Shown one piece after another: positions 52,716-60,943 of a stretch of 64,000 nucleotides of DNA; the stretch's first letter is position 1; each line of letters begins with the position of its first letter. Under the pieces are notes generated by a model. It searched no databases. It worked only from the letters and a program-made list of their open reading frames with translations, and was not told where the DNA came from. The DNA comes from Bradyrhizobium lablabi. Lineage in GTDB: Bacteria; Pseudomonadota; Alphaproteobacteria; Rhizobiales; Xanthobacteraceae. The stretch is taken from NCBI RefSeq assembly GCF_018131005.1, contig NZ_JAFCJK010000010.1:1-64000 (forward strand), read 5' to 3'. Position numbers and translations under genes: made by a program.

Positions 52716-53195
52716 ATGTCCAAGCCGGGCCCGATCAGCGCAAAACCCCTGTCCATCCTGCTCAGCGACGTCTTCACCGACGCTTACGCCAAGCAGGGGT
52801 TCGCGGCGCGCGAGCTGGTGACGCGCTGGAGCGAGATCGCGGGCGCGCAGATCGCGGCGCATTGCGAGCCGTTGAAGATGCAGTGGCCGCGGCCGGTGGA
52901 GGGGCAGCCGCAGGAACCGGCAACCCTGGTGCTGCGGGTCGAAGGGCCGATGGCGCTGGAGATCCAGCATTCCTCGGATGTCATCCTCGAGCGGGTGAAC
53001 CGCTTCTTCGGCTGGCATGCGGTCGGCCGCCTGACGATCAGGCAGGCGCCGCTGTCGCGCCGCCACCGGCCCAAGGTCTCCCGTAGGCCGGAAGCGAAGG
53101 CGGTCGCCCGCGTCTCCGAAACCCTCTCGGCCGTGGAGGACGAGGATTTGCGCGCGGCACTGGCCCGGCTGGGCGCCTCGATCAAGCGAAATTGA
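52716..53195 (+). CDS. dciA: DUF721/DciA-like protein
   Basis: A 159-aa protein of the DUF721 family. The DciA branch is the ancestral loader of the replicative helicase DnaB. Seen: DVFTDAYAKQGFAARELVTR, then WSEIAGAQIAAHCEPLKMQW, TLVLRVEGPMALEIQHSSDV and ILERVNRFFGWHAVGRLTIRQ, the DciA-like KH-type fold pieces. Not every DUF721 protein is a loader, so the name is inferred. It precedes the dsbA-like gene in the same direction. Confidence 0.78.
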   Translation: MSKPGPISAKPLSILLSDVFTDAYAKQGFAARELVTRWSEIAGAQIAAHCEPLKMQWPRPVEGQPQEPATLVLRVEGPMALEIQHSSDVILERVNRFFGWHAVGRLTIRQAPLSRRHRPKVSRRPEAKAVARVSETLSAVEDEDLRAALARLGASIKRN

Positions 53196-53317
53196 GGTTT
53201 TTCGACGGTTTGGCGGCAACATCCCGCCATTGCCACAATGGCCGTTTCAAGCTAGCGAAGGCTTCTTTTTCTGGACCACTGTATTTCGGCGTGAATGCGC
53301 CAATCCGGGAGCACACC

Positions 53318-53974
53318 TTGATCATCACGCGCCGCGCTTTCACCACCGCTCTCTCGCTGACCGGGCTTGCCGCCCTCGCCGGTTTCTCGCCCCTCGGCCT
53401 GATCACTGACGCCTTTGCGCAGAGCGCGGCCGAAGTTGCAAAGCCGCAGTCGTTGCCCGACATGGCGCTCGGCCCGCAGGACGCCAAGGTCACCATCACC
53501 GAATATGCCTCGATGACCTGCCCGCACTGCGCCAACTTCAACGAGGCGGTGTTCCCGAAGATCAAGTCGACCTATATCGATTCGGGCAAAATCCGTTATG
53601 TGTTCCGCGAGTTCCCCCTCGACATCAAGGCCGCGGCCGGCTCGATGCTGGCACGCTGCATCGCCAGGGACGACGCGCCGAAATATTTCGCGGTGATCGA
53701 TCTCCTGTTCCGCCAGCAGAACGACTGGGTGGTGAAGAACACCACGGAGACGCTGACCCGGATCGGCAAGCAGGCGGGCCTTAGCCAGCAGCAGGTCGAG
53801 GACTGCCTGAAGGATCAGAAGCTGCTCGACAAGATCGCCGCCGACCAGAAGTATGCCAACGAGGTGCTGAAGGTCAATTCGACGCCGACCTTCTTCGTCA
53901 ATGGCGAGATGGTGAAGGGCGAGACCTCGTTCGAGGAATTCAGCAAGAAGATCGATTCGCTGCTGAAGAGCTGA
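53318..53974 (+). CDS. Tat-exported DsbA-family thioredoxin-fold protein
   Basis: A 218-aa exported thiol-disulfide protein. The N-terminus IITRRAFTTALSLTGLAALA has a twin-arginine motif (TRRAF, residues 4-8), so Tat export is likely. The mature domain begins GPQDAKVTITEYASM with active site CPHC at residues 68-71, and VNSTPTFFVNG holds the cis-Pro. It resembles DsbA/Com1-type oxidases. Start TTG 53318 is supported by GGGAG 6 nt upstream; GTG 53291 is an alternative. Confidence 0.88.
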   Translation: MIITRRAFTTALSLTGLAALAGFSPLGLITDAFAQSAAEVAKPQSLPDMALGPQDAKVTITEYASMTCPHCANFNEAVFPKIKSTYIDSGKIRYVFREFPLDIKAAAGSMLARCIARDDAPKYFAVIDLLFRQQNDWVVKNTTETLTRIGKQAGLSQQQVEDCLKDQKLLDKIAADQKYANEVLKVNSTPTFFVNGEMVKGETSFEEFSKKIDSLLKS

Positions 53975-53989
53975 TTGGCCCCTTACAGC

Positions 53990-54231
53990 GTCGTCGAGCG
54001 CGGCGGATGTCGGTTCGCGTGAAACCGACACGTCAGAACCAGAGCACGATCCGGAAAAGTGTGTAGCGGCTTTCCCTCGCGACAAACGCGGGGCGCTTGC
54101 ACGCAGGCCATGCTCAAACAAGGTAGCTAACGCGCGATGACGATCGAGCCCAATCCCATCGCGCGTTAAATCTCTGCTTTTTGCGCGTTTTTCTTTACGC
54201 ATACCGGTGTCCACTTTGCTCGAAAGCGCCT
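53990..54231 (+). repeat. Dispersed 'TGATCCGGAAAAGTGTG' repeat, copy 3 (longest)
   Basis: The gene-free gap after the dsbA-like stop holds a long repeat. Words run GAGCACGATCCGGAAAAGTGT, GTAGCGGCTTTCC, CATGCTCAAACAA, then a hairpin AACGCGCGATG (54129-54139) and CATCGCGCGTT (54157-54167). A tail follows, with TTTTTGCGCGTTTTTC and CCACTTTGCTCGAAAGCGCC. The core is shared with copies 1 and 2. From 54232 to 54307 I see nothing. Confidence 0.8.
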
Positions 54232-54307
54232 CCAAGCCGCTTCGCCCAAAGGCGCCACTGCAATCGACGTGCGAACGCTGGTGTCGCCGGGAGGCCCCAG
54301 GCTGCCG

Positions 54308-55507
54308 CTATCCTTTGTTATCGTTTGGTGGCGCGATGACCGCATGCTTCAACCCAAGCGTGGCCACTGCTTTCTCAGACAGTCCGAAATTGTTTGCCAC
54401 CATGTGACGTGGCGCCTTTGCGAACCAGTCTGACAGGCTGCTCTCGTTGTAGATACCATTGTCGAGGACAGCGACGATTTCCGCGTCCTCGGATCCGGTA
54501 TTCTGAATCGAGTGCCCGCAGTTAATTGGAATGTAGGCGCAATCACCTGCGGAGACCTCTGCCACGGCCATGCGCTTATCGGTCGCAAACAAGGTCACAC
54601 GAGCGCGTCCCTTCAATACGTAGTGCCATTCGTTGGCATTTGCGTGCCAGTGCGGTTCATGCATCGCGCCGGGCTTCAATTTGAGGACGAGGCCGGTCAT
54701 TGAGGCCGACATCGGAAATTCCTTCGCCGAAGCCAGATAGAGTGCGCCTCCGGCTGTGGTAATCCGAGGCTTTTGTGACATGAGGGCATAACGATGGGTC
54801 TGATCGCGATCGAGCGGCCGCGCGGCGTGCGCCTGAGGACCATCGACCGGCAAGACGTCGCCCTGCATGATATAGGTCTCGCCCTTTGGCATTTGTGCGA
54901 ATACATCGGCGGAAACGCCAAGCGCCTGTGAAAGCGTGGGCGCGTCGTAGCGGCTCATCCAGTCGCTGACACCGAACGTTCCGTGCTCCCCATAACTCCC
55001 ATCGTCAAAGGCGAGTATGGCGTGACAAGGTTCAGAACCAAGCGTCTGGATCGCGTGGCTATGACCTTTGGGGAAATACCAGAGATCTCCCGGCGCGAGA
55101 TTTGCGACCTCGATCCGATCTTCCGGATCGACCACCGCAATCTGGCAATGGCCGTTGACGATATAGGCCCACTCAGCCGAATTGTGCCAATGCATTTCGC
55201 GGCAGCCACCGGCGTTGATAAAAAGGTGCGCGCCCGCGATACCGGTCGCGATCGGGAGGCTGCGCGTTGTGATTTCACGGGCCCAACCGCCCGATGTCGC
55301 CTTGATCGGCCCCTTGTCGAGCGACGTCGTGAAGGTGACCGGATCGCCCGGCTTTCTTGGGATCGTTTTCAAATAGTCCGAAGCGGGTGACACGTCATAT
55401 CCGGCGGCGTGGCCGTCGGCGTTGGCCGCGAGGGCTTGCGAGCTAGCCAAGGCGCCAACGCCGAGTCCAACGGCTTGCACGAAGAAGCGGCGGTCTGTTT
55501 CGAGCAT
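54308..55507 (-). CDS. oxdC: Bicupin oxalate decarboxylase, probably Tat-exported
   Basis: A 399-aa manganese bicupin. Signal: DRRFFVQAVGLGVGALASSQ with a twin-arginine, so periplasmic. Metal site 1: His106, His108, Glu112, His151 (MHWHNSAEW, GHSHAIQ). Metal site 2: His286, His288, Glu293, His332 (HEPHWHANANEW, GHSIQ). The lid after FDDG reads SYGEHGTF where B. subtilis OxdC has SENST, keeping Glu174. Lid changes can shift decarboxylase to oxidase. Codon use is visibly less GC-rich than in flanking genes. Confidence 0.86.
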   Translation of the reverse strand: MLETDRRFFVQAVGLGVGALASSQALAANADGHAAGYDVSPASDYLKTIPRKPGDPVTFTTSLDKGPIKATSGGWAREITTRSLPIATGIAGAHLFINAGGCREMHWHNSAEWAYIVNGHCQIAVVDPEDRIEVANLAPGDLWYFPKGHSHAIQTLGSEPCHAILAFDDGSYGEHGTFGVSDWMSRYDAPTLSQALGVSADVFAQMPKGETYIMQGDVLPVDGPQAHAARPLDRDQTHRYALMSQKPRITTAGGALYLASAKEFPMSASMTGLVLKLKPGAMHEPHWHANANEWHYVLKGRARVTLFATDKRMAVAEVSAGDCAYIPINCGHSIQNTGSEDAEIVAVLDNGIYNESSLSDWFAKAPRHMVANNFGLSEKAVATLGLKHAVIAPPNDNKG

Positions 55508-56318
55508 GATACGTGCCCAGTCTGTTTTTGTAGGTTCAGAATTATATTGCGCAGACGCGCGCGAACCGCATCACGTTCAATCGAGAGAACCTTGCTGTTG
55601 CCACACGATATCTCTACCGAGCAAAGGTCTGGCGACTTCACGCGCTTGGTGTTTCGAAATGCAAGGCGCCTCATGGATTTGGGCGCGAGCTAAAGCGCTT
55701 CTGCAGACATCCCCCATCGATCACTCTGTCGCTATTGTAAGAATTGCTTCACAGCGCCGTTGCATTCTCGGTCGCCACGATCAGCTTCCGTCCCTGCATG
55801 CTGACAGCATCGCGAACGATGGCACGACGTTCCGCAATTGATGTGATACGCGCCAGCGGCTTCCGAATGTGGTTCGAAAGGAATTGGCGCACCTGGGTAT
55901 CGTGACGGGAGCCTTTGCGGTTCCGCTGGCTCAAAAACCGCGGTTCCAGCGTCATGTCTTGACGCGTTTCTTCCGGCGAACCGGTATCCACGCCGCTCGA
56001 ACCCGCTTTCTCGTATGTCGCCGTACCGGCGCCTCGGTCCATCGAAGCGGCGATTATCGACGCACGGCCGGGCAAGGCGCATCAATTCGCTGTTGAAAAC
56101 CTGATTCGCGCGAAGCGAATCTCGACGGCCGATAGCTGCCGCATAACCATCACAAAACCCTTGGGAAAAGCTGCGTCAAGCGGTTGCCCTCGCGCGCGGG
56201 CCTCGCCATTGTCCCGCTCCCTGAGAGCTGCACGCAGCGACTCACCCACACCGACATTGCCTTCTATGGTACTGTCACGGCAGGGAGATTCGCGCCCGGC
56301 CAACCGAGATCTGTGTTC
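55508..56318. other. 811-nt gene-poor region between oxdC and smc
   Basis: No gene I can support. It is AT-richer near 55508-55740, where the oxdC promoter must lie. A minus-strand frame at 55749-56075 (108 codons, ending QGRKLIVATENATAL) is open but has no recognised feature and could be chance. Near 56160-56310 the plus strand has a LysR-like tail (separate entry). The gap also carries the smc promoter. Confidence 0.5.
56154..56318 (+). pseudogene. Possible LysR C-terminal remnant upstream of smc
   Basis: In frame with smc, the codons before its start read LPSRAGLAIVPLPESCTQRL and THTDIAFYGTV. AGL(A/G)I(A/V)xxPES followed by an HxDI(A/V)Y-type piece resembles the C-terminal effector domain of LysR regulators. 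A stop codon at 56133-56135 closes the frame upstream, and no winged helix is found. If real, it is a decayed gene; chance similarity is quite possible. Confidence 0.25.
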
Positions 56319-59300
56319 ATGAAGCTCACGCGCCTCCGCCTGCACGGTTTCAAGTCATTCGTTGAACCCACCGACTTCATGATTGAACCCGGTCTCACCG
56401 GAGTCGTTGGGCCGAACGGCTGCGGCAAATCCAATCTGGTCGAGGCGCTGCGCTGGGCGATGGGCGAGACCTCGCATAAATCGCTGCGCGCCGCCGACAT
56501 GGATGCGGTGATCTTCGCCGGTTCCGGCAACCGCCCGGCGCGCAACCACGCCGAAGTCGTGATGACGATCGACAATTCCGATCGCGCGGCGCCGGCCGCC
56601 GTCAATGACAGCCAGATCCTCGAAATCTCCCGCCGCATCGAGCGCGAGGCGGGCTCCGTCTACCGTATCAACGGCCGCGACGTCCGCGCCCGCGACGTGC
56701 AGATCCTGTTTGCGGACGCCGCCACCGGTGCGCGCTCGCCGGCGCTGGTCCACCAGGGCAAGATCGGCGAGATCATTCAGGCCAAGCCAGAACAGCGCCG
56801 CCGCGTGCTGGAAGACGCCGCTGGCGTCGCCGGTCTGCACGCACGCCGCCATGAAGCGGAACTGCGGCTGAAGGCGGCCGAAACCAACCTGACCCGCGTC
56901 GAGGACGTGATCGGCCAGTTGAGCGGCCAGATCGACGGGCTGAAAAAGCAGGCGCGCCAGGCGATCCGCTATCGCGAGGTCGCGGCCAAGGTGCGCAAGT
57001 CGGAAGCCATGCTATTCCACCTGCGCTGGCTCGAGGCCAATGCCGACGTCAATGACGCCGCGCACACCCACGATCTCGCCGTGCGCGAGATGGCCGAGCG
57101 CACCCGCGAGCAGGCCGAAGCCGCCCGCATCCAGGCGATCCGCGCCTCGGAACTGCCAGCGCTGCGCGAGGCCGAGGCGCGCGCCGCCGCCGGGCTGCAG
57201 CGCCTGACCAATGCGCGCGAACTGCTCGACCGCGAGGAGCAGCGCGCCAAGGAACGCGTCAGTGAGCTCGATCGCCGATTGACGCAGTTTGCCGCCGACA
57301 TCGCGCGCGAGCAGCAGCAGACCTCGGATGCCGACATCGCGCTGCAACGGCTCGACGCCGAAGACGCGGAGCTGAAGGAAGAGATCAAATCGCGCGTCGA
57401 GAAGCGCTCCGGCGTCGATGAGCGCGTCGCGGAAGCGGAAGCCATGCTGGCGGGGACCGAGCGCCAGTTCGCCGAACTCACCACGCAGCTTGCCGACCTC
57501 ACCGCGAAGCGCAACCAGCTCGAGGCCGGCGTGCGCACCCATCGCGACCGCCTGGCGCGGCTCGATCAGGAGATCGCCAACGTCCAGGCGGAGGAAGCGA
57601 GGCTCGCGCAGGAGACCGGCAGCCTCGGCGACATCGACGCTCTCGCGGCCACCGTGGAGACCGCGCAGCAGACGCTGCTCGAATCCGAGGCCGCGGCGCA
57701 GGCGAGCGAAGCCCATCACGCCGCCGCCCGGCAGACGCTGGAATCTTCCCGCAACCCGCTGGCGGAAGCCGAGAAGCGCGTGCAGCGGCTCGAGACCGAA
57801 GCCAGGACCATCTCCAAGCTCGTCAACAGCGAGACCAAGAACCTGTGGCCGCCGATCATCGACGGCATCACGGTTGCCAAGGGTTATGAGAAGGCGATCG
57901 GCGCCGTGCTCGGCGACGACCTCGACGCGCCGGTCGATCCCTCCGCGCCGATGCGCTGGACCAATGCCGGCGTATCCAGCGATGACCCTGTCCTGCCCGA
58001 CGGCGTCGAACGCCTCGCCGATCATGTGCAGGCCCCGCCGGAACTGGCGCGGCGTCTGGCGCAGATCGGCGTCGTCGCGAAGGACCGCGGCGCGGCGCTG
58101 GTGTCGCAGCTCAAGACCGGCCAACGACTGGTGTCGCTCGAAGGCGACGTCTGGCGCTGGGACGGCTTTGTCGCCGGCGCGCACGCGCCGACCGGAGCGG
58201 CGCGGCGTCTCGCCGAGCGCGCCCGCCTCGTCGATATCGAGCATGACCTGGAGCAGGCCCGCGGCGACGCCGCGGTCAAGCGCCAGGCACTGGAGACGGC
58301 TGAAGCGGAGCTGCGTTCGGCGTCGACCGCTGAAGCTGCGTCCCGCGAAGCGGTGCGTGCCGTCCGCCGCGAGGCCGATGCCGCGCGCGAGCGCCATGCC
58401 GCGACCGAGCGTGAGATCAATCGTCACGCCGCACGGAAATCGGCGCTGACCGAGGCGCACACCCGTCTCGCGGCCGACCGCACCGAGGCTGAAGCCTCCC
58501 ATGAAAGCGCCGCTGCCGCGCTGACCGAGCTGCCGCCAAGCGTCGAGACCGAGACTCAGCTTGCCACCGTGCGCGCCGAGATCGACAACCAGCGCCGCGC
58601 GGCCGCGCAGGTGCGCGCCGAGGCGCAGGCGCTCGCCCGCGAGGCCGAACTCGCCGACCGCCGCGTGCAGGCGATCCTCGCCGAGCGCAATGAGTGGCAG
58701 AACCGGAAGGCGAGCGCAGCCTCCCAGGTCGAAACCATCGAGGCGCGCATCACCGAGGTCTCGGCCGAGCGCGAGGAACTCGCCAACGCGCCGGAGGTGT
58801 TTGCGGAGAAGCGCAGCGCGCTGATCTCGGAGATCGAGCATGCCGAGAGCGACCGCCGCATCGCGGCGGATGCGCTCGCGACCGCCGAGGCCGCAATGGC
58901 CGAGACCGACCGTACCGCGAAGGCCTCGCTCGAAGCGCTCTCCAGCGCGCGCGAGGCCACTGCACGTGCCGAGGAACGCATGGAAGGCACTCGCCGCCGC
59001 CTCGCCGACATCGAGCGCGAGATCCACGACATGCTCGAAGTCGAGCCGCAGGCAGTCGCAGGCCTCGCCGGGATCGAGCCGGGCATGGAATTGCCGCCGG
59101 TCGCGCAGATCGAGGAAGAGCTCGAAAAGCTGCGCCGCGATCGCGAGCGGCTGGGCGCGGTCAATCTGCGCGCCGAGGAAGAGCTGAGGGAGGTCGAGAC
59201 CCAGCACACCGCGCTGACCACCGAACGCGACGACCTCGTCGAGGCGATCAAGCGACTGCGCCAGGGCATTCAGAGTCTCAACCGCGAGGCGCGCGAGCGT

Positions 59301-59783
59301 CTGCTGACCTCGTTCGAGACCGTCAACAATCACTTTAAGCGACTGTTCGTCGAGCTGTTCGGCGGCGGTGAGGCAGCCTTGCATCTGATCGAGAGCGACG
59401 ATCCGCTCGAAGCGGGCCTCGAAATCATCGCCAAGCCGCCCGGCAAGAAGCCACAGACGCTGTCGCTGCTGTCGGGCGGCGAGCAGGCGCTTACCGCGCT
59501 TGCGCTGATCTTCGCCGTGTTCCTGACCAACCCGTCGCCGATCTGCGTGCTGGACGAAGTCGACGCGCCGCTCGACGATCACAACGTCGAACGATTCTGC
59601 AACCTCCTGCATGAGATGACCGGTTCGACCGAGACGCGGTTCATCATCATCACGCACAATCCGATCACAATGGCGCGAATGAACCGCCTGTTCGGCGTCA
59701 CCATGGCCGAGCGCGGCGTGTCGCAACTGGTTTCGGTCGACCTGCAGGGTGCGGTTGATATCCTCGACCAGAACGTGGCGTAG
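56319..59783 (+). CDS. smc: Chromosome segregation protein SMC
   Basis: A 1154-aa condensin ATPase. Order: N-terminal ATPase half with Walker A GPNGCGKSN (from residue 31), a long coiled coil (about 170-500), the hinge (about 500-650, near NLWPPIIDGITVAKGYEKAI), a return coiled coil, and the C-terminal half with signature LSGGEQALTALALIFAVF and Walker B ICVLDEVDAPLDDHNVERF. ATG 56319 begins MKLTRLRLHGFKSFVEPTDF, the standard start. It acts with ScpAB in chromosome organisation. Confidence 0.97.
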   Translation: MKLTRLRLHGFKSFVEPTDFMIEPGLTGVVGPNGCGKSNLVEALRWAMGETSHKSLRAADMDAVIFAGSGNRPARNHAEVVMTIDNSDRAAPAAVNDSQILEISRRIEREAGSVYRINGRDVRARDVQILFADAATGARSPALVHQGKIGEIIQAKPEQRRRVLEDAAGVAGLHARRHEAELRLKAAETNLTRVEDVIGQLSGQIDGLKKQARQAIRYREVAAKVRKSEAMLFHLRWLEANADVNDAAHTHDLAVREMAERTREQAEAARIQAIRASELPALREAEARAAAGLQRLTNARELLDREEQRAKERVSELDRRLTQFAADIAREQQQTSDADIALQRLDAEDAELKEEIKSRVEKRSGVDERVAEAEAMLAGTERQFAELTTQLADLTAKRNQLEAGVRTHRDRLARLDQEIANVQAEEARLAQETGSLGDIDALAATVETAQQTLLESEAAAQASEAHHAAARQTLESSRNPLAEAEKRVQRLETEARTISKLVNSETKNLWPPIIDGITVAKGYEKAIGAVLGDDLDAPVDPSAPMRWTNAGVSSDDPVLPDGVERLADHVQAPPELARRLAQIGVVAKDRGAALVSQLKTGQRLVSLEGDVWRWDGFVAGAHAPTGAARRLAERARLVDIEHDLEQARGDAAVKRQALETAEAELRSASTAEAASREAVRAVRREADAARERHAATEREINRHAARKSALTEAHTRLAADRTEAEASHESAAAALTELPPSVETETQLATVRAEIDNQRRAAAQVRAEAQALAREAELADRRVQAILAERNEWQNRKASAASQVETIEARITEVSAEREELANAPEVFAEKRSALISEIEHAESDRRIAADALATAEAAMAETDRTAKASLEALSSAREATARAEERMEGTRRRLADIEREIHDMLEVEPQAVAGLAGIEPGMELPPVAQIEEELEKLRRDRERLGAVNLRAEEELREVETQHTALTTERDDLVEAIKRLRQGIQSLNREARERLLTSFETVNNHFKRLFVELFGGGEAALHLIESDDPLEAGLEIIAKPPGKKPQTLSLLSGGEQALTALALIFAVFLTNPSPICVLDEVDAPLDDHNVERFCNLLHEMTGSTETRFIIITHNPITMARMNRLFGVTMAERGVSQLVSVDLQGAVDILDQNVA

Positions 59784-59810
59784 AATCGCGCCGAGCGACC
59801 CCAACCATTG

Positions 59811-59915
59811 ACGTCATCATCCGCGAAGGCGAATGATCCAGCACGCCGTGCCTATCGTGTGACTCACGTCCGCCTCGGCGTGCCGGGTGCCTCGCATCCG
59901 CCGGGGCATGACGAG
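59811..59915. repeat. Intergenic CATCCGCGAAGGCGAATGAT-type repeat
   Basis: GACGTCATCATCCGCGAAGG, GCGAATGATCCAGCACGCCG and GCATCCGCCGGGGCATGACG follow the block order of dispersed intergenic repeats found elsewhere in Bradyrhizobium as I recall them. It separates smc from the Rsm22-like gene; an in-frame start at 59808 is inside it and is not used. Confidence 0.5.
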
Positions 59916-59921
59916 GAAGCG

Positions 59922-60935
59922 ATGGTCTCACCCGATCTCCCCGCCGAACTCAAGGCGGCGCTCAACGCCAAGCTCGAGGGACTCTCGCGCAGCGATGCGG
60001 CGAGCCGCGCTGCGGTGATCTCGAAAGTTTATCGCGAAGGCGGCGGCTCGGGCACGATCAAATCGGAGACCGATGCGCTGGCCTATGCGCTGGCGCGGAT
60101 GCCGGCAACCTACGCGGCCGTCATCGCAAGCCTCAATGCGCTCGTCGAGATCAGGCCAAATTTCGCGCCGAACAGCCTGCTTGATATTGGCGCTGGTCCC
60201 GGGACAGCGACATGGGCTGCCGCAGAAGCATTTCCGTCCTTGCAACACTTCACCCTGCTCGACGCCAACGACGCCCTGCAAACGCTCGCGCAGGCACTGT
60301 TTCGCGACAGCACGCGGCTCGGCGGCGTGGTGTACCAGCTCGGGCAGGCTCGCGCCCTGCTCGCCGAGACTGAAGCAGCCGATTTCATCGTCGCCAGCTA
60401 CATGATCGGCGAGATCGGCGATGCCGACCGCGCGGCTCTTACCGAGACGCTGTGGGCCCGGACAACAGACACCCTGCTGGTCGTCGAGCCCGGCACGCCG
60501 GCGGGCTACGCACGGATCATCGCGCTCCGCGCCCAGCTGATCGCAGCCGGCGCTCATGTCGTCGCGCCCTGCCCGCACGATGGCGCATGCCCGCTGGCCG
60601 CGCCTGATTGGTGCCATTTCTCCCAGCGCCTGCAGCGCTCGCGCGCGCACAAGCAGGTCAAGGGCGCCGAGGTGCCTTTCGAAGACGAGCGATTTGCCTA
60701 TGTCGCGCTGACGCGCGCACCGCTTCCGCAGCGACCGTCGCGCGTGCTGGCGCAAACCTTGGTCGGCAAGGCCGAGATTTCAGCGAAGCTTTGCACGCGC
60801 GAGGGTCTTGCTGTCAAAAAAATCCCTCGTCGCGCCAAGGCCGACTACGCCCTCGCCCGGCGCTGGCGATGGGGCGATGCCGTCCAAGCATCCGATGCGG
60901 GACATAGCGAATCCAAAGAAATAAATTCTCATTGA
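59922..60935 (+). CDS. Rsm22-like protein with four-Cys Fe-S motif
   Basis: A 337-aa protein of the Rsm22/METTL17 family, bacterial relatives of a mitochondrial small-subunit assembly factor. SAM-binding LLDIGAGPGTATWAAAEAFP; then APCPHDGACPLAAPDWCHFS gives C-x5-C-x7-C, and a fourth Cys lies in SAKLCTREGL 60 residues on. This spacing resembles the [4Fe-4S] site reported for METTL17. ATG 59922 has GAGGAAG just upstream. It converges on the cyclase gene with an 8-nt gap. Confidence 0.87.
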   Translation: MVSPDLPAELKAALNAKLEGLSRSDAASRAAVISKVYREGGGSGTIKSETDALAYALARMPATYAAVIASLNALVEIRPNFAPNSLLDIGAGPGTATWAAAEAFPSLQHFTLLDANDALQTLAQALFRDSTRLGGVVYQLGQARALLAETEAADFIVASYMIGEIGDADRAALTETLWARTTDTLLVVEPGTPAGYARIIALRAQLIAAGAHVVAPCPHDGACPLAAPDWCHFSQRLQRSRAHKQVKGAEVPFEDERFAYVALTRAPLPQRPSRVLAQTLVGKAEISAKLCTREGLAVKKIPRRAKADYALARRWRWGDAVQASDAGHSESKEINSH

Positions 60936-60943
60936 CGACCCCA

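Noticed and set aside
55749..56075. 108-codon minus-strand frame in the oxdC-smc gap
   Set aside because: Open but with no recognised domain, no good ribosome-binding site and competing frames of similar length; kept only as a remark in the gap entry.
56184..56318. Extending smc upstream to TTG 56184
   Set aside because: SMC proteins start at the MKLTRLRLHGFKSF motif; the 45 extra residues are unrelated to SMC and look like another gene's remnant.
57012..59804. 930-codon minus-strand frame opposite smc
   Set aside because: An antisense shadow of the coiled-coil codons of smc; no domain and no ribosome-binding site.
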